64,000 nucleotides of DNA from Hyphomicrobiales bacterium (GCA_900489925.1 UEHQ01000026.1:96515-160514), one strand, 5' to 3'; shown: positions 35,564 through 44,047, counted from the stretch's first letter. Numbers and translations: made by a program. The notes: generated by a model not told the origin, from the letters alone.

Positions 35564-36358
35564 ATGACGACACGGTTGCCCCTGCTCGTAGCATCGAGCG
35601 TTCTTTTGGCAGCATCAACCGCCTCGGCACAAGACGCCGATCTCGCGAAGAAACTCTCCAATCCCATCGCATCGCTGATCAGCGTGCCCTTCCAGTTCAA
35701 CTACGATAGAGGCTACGGTCCGACCGATGGGAACAAGGCCGTTCTGAACATTCAGCCCGTCATACCGTTCGATCTCAATGCGGACTGGGAGGTTATTTCG
35801 CGAACGATCGCCCCGGTCACATGGCAGGACGATATTGCCGGGGACAGCGGAACACAGTTCGGTCTCGGCGACACGCTTCAGAGCTTCTTCTTTTCGCCCA
35901 AGCAGCCGGCGCCTGGCGGCATCATCTGGGGCGTGGGTCCCGCCATCCTGATCCCTACCGCAACAGAGCCGTTGCTCGGCGGCGAGAAGTTAGGTCTCGG
36001 TCCGACGGGCGTCGTACTGAAGCAAGATGGCCCGTGGACCTATGGCGCGCTTGCCAACCACATCTGGTCGGTAGCCGGTGACGGAGGACGGTCGGACATC
36101 AGCTCGACATTCCTGCAGCCTTTCGTTTCATACACGACACAGGACGCCTGGACCTTCGCGCTGAACACCGAAAGCACATATGACTGGGAAAGCAATCAAT
36201 GGAGCGTCCCGATCAACTTTTCTGTCTCGAAGCTGGTTACCTTCGACAAGCAACCCGTGAGTTTCCAGCTTGGTGCGCGATACTGGGCTGAGGCACCTGA
36301 AGGCGGCCCCGAAGGCTGGGGCGTTCGCGCGGCAATTACGTTCCTTTTTCCGAAGTGA
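35564..36358 (+). CDS. Outer-membrane transporter-like protein (phenol MetA-pathway/transporter type)
   Basis: 264 residues: signal peptide ending STASAQD, then ASLISVPFQFNYDRGYGP, NIQPVIPFDLNADWEVISR, GLGDTLQSFFFSPK and WGVGPAILIPTATEPLLG. These are features of the family of outer-membrane proteins annotated as transporters or 'MetA-pathway of phenol degradation'. It ends AAITFLFPK, with strand-like termini. Substrate unknown. It sits in the envelope cluster between the barrel protein and the DUF4239 gene (16 bp gap). Confidence 0.75.
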   Translation: MTTRLPLLVASSVLLAASTASAQDADLAKKLSNPIASLISVPFQFNYDRGYGPTDGNKAVLNIQPVIPFDLNADWEVISRTIAPVTWQDDIAGDSGTQFGLGDTLQSFFFSPKQPAPGGIIWGVGPAILIPTATEPLLGGEKLGLGPTGVVLKQDGPWTYGALANHIWSVAGDGGRSDISSTFLQPFVSYTTQDAWTFALNTESTYDWESNQWSVPINFSVSKLVTFDKQPVSFQLGARYWAEAPEGGPEGWGVRAAITFLFPK

Positions 36359-36374
36359 CCCCGGTAGAGCTGCC

Positions 36375-37184
36375 ATGAACTTCATCATTGCGATTGCCGA
36401 GGCAAACATATGGGCGGTGGGTCTGCTGCTGCTGGTTTTTCAACTGGCGGCGCACGAAGTCGGCTATCGAATAGGCGCCCGTACGAAAGCGCGCGGCAAT
36501 GGCCAGCCAGAAAACGTCGGTGTCGTCGTCGGCGGCATGCTTGGGCTGCTGGCTTTCGTATTGGCGCTGACGCTTTCCTATTCCAGCACGCACTTTAACG
36601 AACGACGCCAGGACGCGCTTGCAGAGGCAAATGCGATCGGTACGGCATGGCTACGCGCACAGGCTATCGATTCACCTGCCGCGCTGGATGTCGCCAACCT
36701 CCTTGGCAAGTATCTGGATGTGCGCGAGAGCTTTGTTCGGGCGGGACGTGACGAACAAGCTGTAGCCAAGGCAAACGAGCAGACGTCCCTGCTACAGCAG
36801 CAAATCTGGAGCCAGGTGACCGTCGTTGTTCGAGAACGCCCTGACCCGGTCGCGGCGGCATTGATGAACGCCGTGAACGAGACTTTTGATACGGGCACCT
36901 CAGCGCGGTTTGCTCTGGATACTCGGTTGCCCGCCCAGATTTTCTGGCTGCTTGTCGGCGTCATGGTGTTGAGCATGGCGTCTCTCGGATACCAGTTCGG
37001 GCTCAGGGGACGGCCGGTGCGATTTCTCGTCCTGCTTCTAACGTTGGTTTGGACAGCGGTCGTGGTTGATATCCTCGATCTTGCTACCGCCCGGCTCGGC
37101 AGCTTTCGGACAGACGTCCGTCCTTACGAGTGGACTAGGCAAGGGTTTGGCAGCTTTGCGACAACCCCGCCTCCAAGCCAGTGA
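36375..37184 (+). CDS. DUF4239 (bestrophin-like) membrane protein
   Basis: 269 residues. Two N-terminal membrane spans (WAVGLLLLVFQLAAHEVGY, VVVGGMLGLLAFVLALTLSY), then a long soluble/helical portion starting THFNERRQDALAEANAIGTAWLRAQ, which is the DUF4239 signature, and two C-terminal spans (FWLLVGVMVLSMASLGYQFGL, FLVLLLTLVWTAVVVDIL). Family members are thought to be related to bestrophin-like channels, without proven substrate. Start at ATG 36375, 16 bp after the barrel gene, so co-transcribed. Confidence 0.75.
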   Translation: MNFIIAIAEANIWAVGLLLLVFQLAAHEVGYRIGARTKARGNGQPENVGVVVGGMLGLLAFVLALTLSYSSTHFNERRQDALAEANAIGTAWLRAQAIDSPAALDVANLLGKYLDVRESFVRAGRDEQAVAKANEQTSLLQQQIWSQVTVVVRERPDPVAAALMNAVNETFDTGTSARFALDTRLPAQIFWLLVGVMVLSMASLGYQFGLRGRPVRFLVLLLTLVWTAVVVDILDLATARLGSFRTDVRPYEWTRQGFGSFATTPPPSQ

Positions 37185-37240
37185 GTTTCAATTCTCGCGG
37201 GCTCTGAACCGTTCGGGCGCGGCTTTGTTACGTTGATATT

Positions 37241-37267
37241 TACGGTAAAGTACTTACGCAACTCCCC
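37241..37267 (+). promoter_or_regulatory. Putative operator C (TACGGTA-N3-TAC) upstream of the DUF3300 gene
   Basis: TACGGTA (37241-37247), AAG, TACTTACGCAACTCCCC. Half-sites 10 bp apart; the CTT(A)CGCAA run is shared with element D. An additional TTACG lies 12 bp upstream. About 95-120 bp before the ATG at 37362, it suggests the second half of the envelope cluster has its own regulated start. Confidence 0.5.
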
Positions 37268-37361
37268 AACTTCTGGTCGCCTGCCCCCCTTGAGGTTAAT
37301 GCCACCCTGCCGCGGACCGAAGCCGTCACGTGGTTGGCAAACGCTGATAGGAGACGTGTCA

Positions 37362-38756
37362 ATGGCATTCCGTTCCCTAAACGCCTACGCAAGACGCTCA
37401 GCAATTTTCATTGCGGCGGCAGCCTTCATCGGCTTCTGCGGAGGCACACTCCACGCTCAGGAACAGGCCGCAGCCGCGCAAGCATCAACACCAGCGGGCA
37501 GCACATCATCGACCGAACTGAGCGATGAAGACATGCAGGTTCTGGTAGCACGCATCGCACTGTATCCCGACGAACTGGTTGCGTTGATCACGTCAGCCTC
37601 GCTGTACCCGCTTCAGATCGTGCAAGCGTCGAGGTTTCTGGAACAGGCGAAAGGGAACTCCTCGCTGAAGCCGAAGGACGACTGGGACGGCAGCGTCGTG
37701 TCGCTCCTCAATTACCCTGACATCGTCAAGATGATGAGCAACGACCTTGACTGGACGCAGCAGCTTGGCGATGCGGTCGCCGACCAGCAGAAGGATCTTC
37801 TGATCGCCATTCAAACGCTCCGCGACAAGGCTGTAGCGGATGGAGTGATCAAGACGGACGACAAGGTAAAAGTCGTTCAACAGAACGACAACGTCGTCAT
37901 TCAGGCAGCCAATCCCGAGAAAATCTATGTGCCGCAGTATGCGCCTCAGATGCTCTACGACGACGGATATCCCCCCGCTCCCATCAGCTACTATCCGGAT
38001 CCATATCCGAACTACTACTACCCCACCGCAACCTATTTTGCGGGCTTTGTGACGGGTGCCGTCTTCGGCGCCGTTGTCGACTGGGATCGATGGGGTGTCT
38101 GGGGTGGGCACTTCGACGGCAACGACATCGATATCGACTGCGATCATTGCTTCAACAACTTCAACGGAAACGGCAAGGTCAACTTCAACGACGTCGATTG
38201 GAAGAATGTCGATCGCAGCAAGATCAAGTTCGACCACAACCAGTTCAACAACATCGACAAGACCAATATCCGCAACAGGTTGGAGGCCGGCGGGAATAAC
38301 GACATTCGCGCGAAGGCCAAGTCGGTCAAGGCAAGTGCTGCGAACGCAAACCATGCGAGAGTAACGCCCTCTGAAATCAGGGACATCCGGACGAACAAGA
38401 TTGCCGGCGGCAATCGTCCTGGTGCCGGCGGAGGCGCGGAGTTGCGTGATCGTGTGGCCAACGGTCCGTCCGGTGAGCGCAGGGGCGAGATCGGAAATCG
38501 AGATGGTGGCCACCACGCCATGGCCGGCAAGCGCGATACCCGTCCGAACCGACCATCCGGCCTTGGCGAAGTACGCCCCCGCAGCGCGGCCAATCTTCAT
38601 TCGCAGCGCGGCGGACAGGCTATGGGTGGCGGACACCATGCCAGCCGACCGGAATTCTCACACCACGGCGGAGGCGGTGGGCCTCATATCAGCGGCGGTC
38701 ACGGCGGAGGTGGCGGCGGCCATGCTCGCCGGCCGCACGGCGGACGTCATCGCTAG
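37362..38756 (+). CDS. DUF3300 domain protein with Asn/Asp- and Gly/His-rich C-terminus
   Basis: 464 residues. Signal peptide (SAIFIAAAAFIGFCGGTLHAQ), then a DUF3300 domain: DEDMQVLVARIALYPDELVA, SLYPLQIVQASRFLE, ANPEKIYVPQYAPQMLYDDG. After a membrane-like YFAGFVTGAVFGAVVDW segment comes a strongly Asn/Asp-rich stretch (DGNDIDIDCDHCFNNFNGNG), then a Gly/His/Arg-rich tail. The family is exported and often encoded next to DUF2950, as here (24 bp gap). Biochemical role unknown; the His/Gly tail might bind metal or polyanions. AGGAG lies 8 nt before the ATG; the longer frame covers the promoter. Confidence 0.82.
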   Translation: MAFRSLNAYARRSAIFIAAAAFIGFCGGTLHAQEQAAAAQASTPAGSTSSTELSDEDMQVLVARIALYPDELVALITSASLYPLQIVQASRFLEQAKGNSSLKPKDDWDGSVVSLLNYPDIVKMMSNDLDWTQQLGDAVADQQKDLLIAIQTLRDKAVADGVIKTDDKVKVVQQNDNVVIQAANPEKIYVPQYAPQMLYDDGYPPAPISYYPDPYPNYYYPTATYFAGFVTGAVFGAVVDWDRWGVWGGHFDGNDIDIDCDHCFNNFNGNGKVNFNDVDWKNVDRSKIKFDHNQFNNIDKTNIRNRLEAGGNNDIRAKAKSVKASAANANHARVTPSEIRDIRTNKIAGGNRPGAGGGAELRDRVANGPSGERRGEIGNRDGGHHAMAGKRDTRPNRPSGLGEVRPRSAANLHSQRGGQAMGGGHHASRPEFSHHGGGGGPHISGGHGGGGGGHARRPHGGRHR

Positions 38757-38779
38757 TCGAACCAAACGGAGTGATTGCC

Positions 38780-39721
38780 ATGAGTGCTCATAACCATCGC
38801 ATTGGATTTCGTTTGCTCGCCACCGCAGCCTTGTCGGTTCTGCTGTCGACCACTGGTGCGCTTGGCGCCACCAAGGATCTCGCCGATATGGTCGCCAAGC
38901 AACCGCCCATCGCGTACGACAGCGCGGATGCCGCGATGACTGCGTTCAAGGATGCAGTCATCGGCTCCGACCTCGACAAACTGGCTGCAATCCTGGGTGT
39001 GGACGCTGCCCACCTGAAGGCGACGGACGGTGTTTCGGAAACGCTGGCTGCCATCAAGGACGGGATCGGAAAGCGCCTCGCCCTTGAAGAGAAGAATGGC
39101 CAAAACATCATCGATGTCGGTGAGATCATGTGGCCCTTCCCCTTCCCTATCGTCAAGGATGCGACCGGCAAGTTCGCGTTCGACCCCGTCGTCGGCATCG
39201 AGGAGATCATCAATCGTCGCATCGGCGAGAATGAGATCCAGACGATCGAGACGGTGCGGGGCTATGTCGATGCTCAAGAGGAATACGCTAGCGCCGATCA
39301 CAATGGGGATGGCGTTCTCGAGTACGCGCAGAAACTCGTCAGCAGTCCAGGTCGGGCTGACGGCCTGTATTGGCCCCAGAGCGACGGACTGGGCCAAAGT
39401 CCCGCGGCCCCCTACCTCGACTATGTCCAGTTCGACAAGGCAAAGAGCGACGGATACTTTGGCTACCGCTACAAGATCCTGACTCGTCAGGGCGGGAACA
39501 TTGCCGGCGGTGCCTACGACTATGTGATCAACGGCCACATGATCGCCGGTTTCGCCCTCGTTGCATGGCCAGTCAAATACGGCGAGACGGGCGTGAATAC
39601 TTTCGTGGTCAATCGCAATGGCATCGTCTACCAAGCCGATCTCGGAAACGACACGGACAAGATCGCGCGCGCGATGAAGCGATTTAATCCGGGTGACCGA
39701 TGGTCGGTGACCGAGGATTGA
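38780..39721 (+). CDS. DUF2950 family secreted protein
   Basis: 313 residues with a signal peptide (LLATAALSVLLSTTGALGA) and the DUF2950 core: DAAMTAFKDAVIGSDLDKLAAILG, YVDAQEEYASADHNGDGVLEYAQKL, DGLYWPQ, PYLDYVQFDKAKSDGYFGYRYKIL. The DHNGDGVLEYAQ segment looks like a calcium-binding loop. Usually encoded beside DUF3300, and the same gene pair is seen here; function unknown. Start ATG 38780 with GGAG 7 nt upstream. Likely a periplasmic or surface partner of the DUF3300 protein. Confidence 0.82.
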   Translation: MSAHNHRIGFRLLATAALSVLLSTTGALGATKDLADMVAKQPPIAYDSADAAMTAFKDAVIGSDLDKLAAILGVDAAHLKATDGVSETLAAIKDGIGKRLALEEKNGQNIIDVGEIMWPFPFPIVKDATGKFAFDPVVGIEEIINRRIGENEIQTIETVRGYVDAQEEYASADHNGDGVLEYAQKLVSSPGRADGLYWPQSDGLGQSPAAPYLDYVQFDKAKSDGYFGYRYKILTRQGGNIAGGAYDYVINGHMIAGFALVAWPVKYGETGVNTFVVNRNGIVYQADLGNDTDKIARAMKRFNPGDRWSVTED

Positions 39722-39723
39722 GG

Positions 39724-40944
39724 ATGGGGAAGAAAGACCTCGTGTCCTCGCCCCCCGGACAAGAAAGCATTGGTGAAACTGGCCGCATGGAGTTCCTGGC
39801 GGCACACGGCGGCCCGTTCTTCGAGCTTCAGCGGCGGCTCAATCTGCTGCACGATCAGGGCCTCTGCACTGGCCGTCGGGTTGTGCTGTTTGTCAGCGTC
39901 GCGTGGGTCATTCCCCTCCTGCTCACGCTTCCGACCCTCGGCACGGATTCGCCCGCTCTGTGGAATTATCTCGTCGATCCGGGGCCTTGGTCGCGCTTCT
40001 TTGTCGGTATCGCTGCCTTCGTGGCGGCAGAGCAAGCTGTCGAGGCCGGCCTGCGGCGCAAGCTTGGACAGTTCCTCCGCGCGCCCCTGATCCCTCCTGT
40101 ATTGCAAGGAGAAGCGGTCGCGGCCCTCAACACGGCCTTGAGACGGCGCGACTCGGGATCGGCGGAAGTTGTTTGCCTCGGGCTGGCAATCATCTCCGCA
40201 ATCCTTGCCTTCGCTACCTTCAATCAGCTTCCCACGACAACCTGGGCAGCGACCGTGACGGATGAAAGCCACCGGCTGACGATGGCAGGTTGGTGGTGCG
40301 TCTTCGTAAGCATACCACTGTTCATTTTCCTGTTCGTCCGCGGCATCTGGCGGCATCTGGTCTGGGCGGGCCTACTGAGGCACATCGCTCGTTTCGACCT
40401 ACGGCTCGTGTCGACCCATCCGGACGGCAAAGGCGGTCTTGCCTTCCTCGCGGAGTACCCAAACGCCTACCTTCTTTTCGTCTTCGGCATCAGTTGCGGC
40501 ATGGCCGCGGCGGTAGCAAAGCACCAGATGCAAGCGGGCCTCTCGGCAACCACCCTGACGACCATCATGGCGAGCTGGCTGCTGATCGTCTTCGCCTTCT
40601 TTGCCTACCCGCTTTCCGCTTTCTCGAAGCCGCTCAAGGAGTTGAAGGAAAGGACGCTGCTGACGCTCTCGGCCCAAGCGACAACCCAGCAGCGTGCTTC
40701 AGAGCGCAAATCGATCGGGGCCAACATAGCGGCGCCTGATGAACAGGAGAGCGGGCAACAGATTGATCCCGTCGATTTGACCAAGCCATACGAGCAAACA
40801 CGCAAGCTGTCGTCGATGCTCGTCAACCGCAGCACACTGCTACCGGTCGCCGCTGCCGCGCTCGTTCCGTTCGCAATCGTCGGTGCAACAAAACTGCCCT
40901 ACAAGGAGGTTTTCTCCGTCCTGAAGAAGCTGCTGCTCATCTGA
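39724..40944 (+). CDS. Polytopic membrane protein of unknown function
   Basis: 406 residues with about six hydrophobic helices (VVLFVSVAWVIPLLLTLP, WSRFFVGIAAFVAAEQAVEAG, VVCLGLAIISAILAFATF, WWCVFVSIPLFIFLFVRGIWR, AYLLFVFGISCGMAAAVA, TTIMASWLLIVFAFFAYPLS) and a charged tail ending in a helix near the C-terminus. I do not recognise a family. It begins 2 nt after the DUF2950 stop, so it is translationally coupled with it and probably acts with the DUF3300/DUF2950 pair. Confidence 0.7.
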   Translation: MGKKDLVSSPPGQESIGETGRMEFLAAHGGPFFELQRRLNLLHDQGLCTGRRVVLFVSVAWVIPLLLTLPTLGTDSPALWNYLVDPGPWSRFFVGIAAFVAAEQAVEAGLRRKLGQFLRAPLIPPVLQGEAVAALNTALRRRDSGSAEVVCLGLAIISAILAFATFNQLPTTTWAATVTDESHRLTMAGWWCVFVSIPLFIFLFVRGIWRHLVWAGLLRHIARFDLRLVSTHPDGKGGLAFLAEYPNAYLLFVFGISCGMAAAVAKHQMQAGLSATTLTTIMASWLLIVFAFFAYPLSAFSKPLKELKERTLLTLSAQATTQQRASERKSIGANIAAPDEQESGQQIDPVDLTKPYEQTRKLSSMLVNRSTLLPVAAAALVPFAIVGATKLPYKEVFSVLKKLLLI

Positions 40945-41027
40945 GTGGCCAGACAACGCGCATCTCAAACCATGAAAAACGTTCTGATCGGGTGACATTC
41001 CGTCGCCCACTTATGGGAGATACTGAT

Positions 41028-41447
41028 TTGAGAATACGAAACACTTTTGCAGCTGTTGTTCTCGTTGCGCTTTCGTCCGCAGCGAACGCAAACGCCCAAA
41101 CACTAAGCTATGCAGACGCGGTAACAAAGCTTGCTCAGGATTGCGGGAGCGATATCAAGAAGCTGTGCGCTGGCCTCAATCTCGGTAATGGCCGCATTGC
41201 CGACTGCTTGGAGAAGAACTCCCCAAAAGTCTCCGCGATCTGCAAGGGAACGCTTTCGAGCGTCGTAGCGTCGATCAGTCAGCGCGAACAAGCTCAGACG
41301 GCATATGAGAAGGTCTGCAAGCACGACATGTCGCAGAGGTGTTCGGGCGTCAAAGGCGACGGCTACGTGCTGGCATGCCTCATCAAGGCGGAAAAGCATG
41401 TCGGCAAGGAATGCAACCAAGCGATCACCGATGCGGGCTGGAGGTAA
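41028..41447 (+). CDS. Small secreted cysteine-rich-repeat protein
   Basis: 139 residues from a TTG start with GGGAG 9 nt upstream (the ATG at 41013 is an alternative). The signal peptide AAVVLVALSSAANANAQ is followed by repeats of the type CGSDIKKLCAGLNLGNGRIADCLEKN and CKHDMSQRCSGVKGDGYVLACLIKAE. This is the cysteine-rich repeat pattern (C-x8-C ... x11-C) known from GLG1-type proteins and from many small rhizobial periplasmic proteins. Probably disulfide-bonded in the periplasm. It lies 83 bp after the membrane gene. Confidence 0.72.
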   Translation: MRIRNTFAAVVLVALSSAANANAQTLSYADAVTKLAQDCGSDIKKLCAGLNLGNGRIADCLEKNSPKVSAICKGTLSSVVASISQREQAQTAYEKVCKHDMSQRCSGVKGDGYVLACLIKAEKHVGKECNQAITDAGWR

Positions 41448-41451
41448 TTCG

Positions 41452-41733
41452 ATGAGCAAGTTCTATTCTTTCGCGCTTGCCGCGCTCGTCGCATCCGTGG
41501 CCGCGCCGACGATTGTACCCGCCCAGCAAGTATCCGAGCAGCGCATCGTATCCGGTCTTGGTAAGCTAACTGCAGCTGCGCCAATCGTGGACGTCGCAAT
41601 TCTGCGCCAAGAGGCGATGAGCGGGAAAACGATCGAGGCACTCCCGAACTGGAGCAAGGTTGCACCCGTGCGCACGGGCGCAGCGGTTGTGAGAAACTCA
41701 ACTCAATTGACCGAGCCCCAATCCACGGTTTGA
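41452..41733 (+). CDS. Small secreted hypothetical protein at the element junction
   Basis: 93 residues: GGAGG 7 nt before ATG 41452, a signal peptide (FALAALVASVAAPTIVPAQ) and a short, unrecognised mature part. The gene starts 4 nt after the previous stop, so it is part of the envelope cluster. Its 3' end coincides with the point where the integrase reading frame on the other strand turns to nonsense, so the C-terminal residues may derive from, or have been truncated at, an insertion/deletion junction. Confidence 0.55.
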   Translation: MSKFYSFALAALVASVAAPTIVPAQQVSEQRIVSGLGKLTAAAPIVDVAILRQEAMSGKTIEALPNWSKVAPVRTGAAVVRNSTQLTEPQSTV

Positions 41734-42451
41734 ACAGCGTTGTCGGAAACAACGGGTGATCGTCGTGACCGCCCATCGCTCGCAGTTCAGCGATCCAGTC
41801 TGTCACGATGACTTCTATGTCTTCGCCCAACGGGAACCAATCGACGATGGCAGTTTTGCTGAACTTGGTATTGACCTCACGCGCATCCTGAAACACCCGC
41901 TTGTGATCGATATCGACGTGTTTGAGGCGCAGTGAGATCAGTGCACCATCGCGAATTCCGAATAGTAGCAGGGCCGCCAGCATTGCCCGATCCCGGCGTT
42001 GTGCCACGCGATCAATCGGCATGGTGAACAGGATCAGCCGAAGTTGCTCAATAGTCGGCACAAATTTCGGCGCAGCTGCGCCAGCGATCTCGACCAAATT
42101 TTTGGGCGGCGTGAAGTGATTGTAAAGCCGAGACGTGATGGCCCTCTTGTAGCCCTCGTGATCGGAGAGCCACAGGAAGAAAGCTTTCAAATTGCCGAAG
42201 GTATGCACGATGGTCGACGCCGATAGGGTCTTGCCATCTCCTTTCGGCGACCGCTCGATCAAGTGATCCTTGAATTCTGCGATCATCTTGCGGGTGACAT
42301 GACGGAAATCGACCGAGCCGAAATAGCTATCGAACTGCCAGATATGGCGCAAAGCCGCTTCAATGGTTTTGGAGCTCGAGCCACGATCGTGTTTGAGCTC
42401 GGCTTGATAGAGGTAGATAACCTCGGCATTCTTAACATTGATTGTGGGCAT
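41734..42451 (-). pseudogene. Truncated tyrosine-recombinase (integrase) gene
   Basis: From ATG 42451 (AAGGA upstream) the reading gives a normal SAM-like core-binding domain (EAALRHIWQFDSYFGSVDFRHVTR, TIVHTFGNLKAFFLWLSDHEGY). The start of the catalytic domain follows, with the first active-site Arg in LLFGIRDGALISLRLKHVDI and the HDDHPLFP segment. After about residue 240 the sequence becomes the reverse complement of the small secreted genes; the RHxxR, W/H and catalytic Tyr motifs are missing. The frame stays open to 41363 but this part is not homologous. Inactive remnant of an element integrated beside tRNA-Ser. Confidence 0.82.
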
Positions 42452-42663
42452 AATTTTTTCCTTGTTAGTGAATGAAACTCTCTGAGGCGCCGGCGACAAG
42501 GGCCGGTGCCGGATCCAGGCTTTGACCTCGATAAAGTGCGCTTTCCTGGGTTGGTTAGTTTGGGAGGCCGCCTTAAGACGCGGCAGCAGATCGGACGGAT
42601 TGATCCCTCCCGGACTCGAGTCATCCCAACTTGCACAATCCCCGAATGGACAAGGGAGACATA

Positions 42664-43121
42664 TTAGTCTGGAGTCTCGCTTCCGGGATTGGTTTCGCGG
42701 AGCCTAAGAAGATCGTACATCTCATCTTCTGAGATGTATTTGTTGACCTCGATTCCCGTCTCTGGGCAAATGCGAGAAACCCGGATCATCCCTTCGGGCG
42801 CACGACGCATAACTGACAGATCGCCGTCAAGAAGCGTATGCCTCCCCTTACAGCCGAAGCACCGCGCCTCGTAACGGCCGAGCGGAGCCCCCGACGCCTG
42901 CTCGCGACGTCGCCTATGAAAAGCGTTCAGGTCTGATCCGAGAAACAGCCGCGGCTCACTTTCGATGAAAGACAACCCCCACCAATCCAGTTGGTCAAGG
43001 TATTGCGTGAGATGCCATAGAGCTTGATCACGTCGTCACCTGAATAGAGCTGATGGATCTTCGCCTGGCTCGCGCTCTGTAGATTGCGACGCTTCTTCCT
43101 GTCTGCAACGGAGGCGTTCAC
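42664..43121 (-). pseudogene. Helix-turn-helix protein gene split by a -1 frameshift in a G5 run
   Basis: The first part (GTG 43121; YSGDDVIKLYGISRNTLTNWI) is a helix-turn-helix of the kind used in rhizobial integrative elements. The frame then ends in nonsense, whereas shifting by -1 at the five-G run (plus-strand C run 42976-42980) continues GLSFIESEPRLFLGSDLNAFHRRRR and on through two CxxC-like sites (CFGCKGR, ICPETG) to the stop at 42664. One missing G explains the break. Ribosomal slippage on the G run is an alternative. It overlaps the upstream AlpA-like gene as GTGA. Confidence 0.7.
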
Positions 43122-43531
43122 CGTCCAACCTCCTGGCGCGCGGTCTCATAGGCGAGAATCTCGCTCAACTTCCATCGTGTGGAACCGGTCAAAATCTTGA
43201 TTGGCTTCGGAAACAGGGGATTGTGCTTTGTATGGCGCCAGACAGTCTGGATGCTGATCGCATAGCGCTCCGCGACGTCGTGAACTGAAAGATACCGTTC
43301 CCTCTCGAGTGCTTTGCCACGCGCCGGCCCCACGCCGTTGCGCTGAACGGGCGCGGGGGAGCTGAAAACCTCGTCTTGTACCCGCGGCGGTTCTACGACA
43401 GGCGCAGGTTCAGCGACAACCGCCTGCACGACCGATGTTAGAGCGTGCCGCTCGGTATCATTAGATACGGAAACGGTGATTTTTTGAGACGTAGGAGAAG
43501 GAAACAGACCTAGCTGCTGATCGTCAGACAT
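43118..43531 (-). CDS. AlpA/excisionase-like DNA-binding protein
   Basis: 137 residues: a disordered Pro/Val-rich N-terminus and a C-terminal MerR/AlpA-type winged helix (YLSVHDVAERYAISIQTVWRHTKHNPLFPKPIKILTGSTRWKLSEILAYE). This is typical of phage and integrative-element excisionases or their activators. Its stop overlaps the start of the split helix-turn-helix gene (GTGA), and the truncated integrase follows on the same strand. With the tRNA-Ser gene 200 bp away these form the remnant of a mobile element. Confidence 0.75.
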   Translation of the reverse strand: MSDDQQLGLFPSPTSQKITVSVSNDTERHALTSVVQAVVAEPAPVVEPPRVQDEVFSSPAPVQRNGVGPARGKALERERYLSVHDVAERYAISIQTVWRHTKHNPLFPKPIKILTGSTRWKLSEILAYETARQEVGR

Positions 43532-43744
43532 ACGTGACCCTTTGTTGGGCCCGCACGTCTTGCGCAGGTGGTTGCAATGAATTGTGTGTAATCGATAATC
43601 GTAACAATTGGCAAGGGCAGCCCTACCGATTTATTTGATCACAGAACGGAAATATGGTGGGTTTTCGCTCTGGCGGGCTACGTGGCGGGCTCCAGAAGTC
43701 ACCGAATATATTTCTAAATTAAATCAATAATTTAGATCAATACA

Positions 43745-43834
43745 TGGCGGAAGAGGTGGGATTCGAACCCACGGTACGGTCTCCCGCACGCCGGTTTTCA
43801 AGACCGGTTCCTTAAACCACTCGGACACTCTTCC
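43745..43834 (-). tRNA. tRNA-Ser (anticodon UGA)
   Basis: A 90-nt class II tRNA read on the minus strand: acceptor GGAAGAG pairs with CTCTTCC, followed by GCCA. The D arm is GAGTGGTTTAAGG, the anticodon stem ACCGGTC/..CCGG encloses loop C-UUGAAAA with anticodon UGA, a long variable arm follows (GTGCGGGAGACCGTAC), and the T arm is GTGGGTTCGAATCCCAC. CCA is encoded. Such tRNA 3' ends are common attachment sites for tyrosine integrases, and a broken one lies 1.3 kb away. Confidence 0.96.
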
Positions 43835-44047
43835 ATCAGATTGATTTGATTGCCAATCGCCACGTCCCATCGTGTGACGACGGAACAATCGGCTTGCGAC
43901 CAGATCAGACAATGAGGCTTTATAGCCGTTCGGATCGCAGCGTCAACCGCTTCCGCGCGGTTGTCCCTCTTGAACGCAATCTGCGGGCAAACATCCCGAG
44001 GCATCAACGGCTCGAGACGTGCCCGCAGGACAATTCGACTTAGCGCT

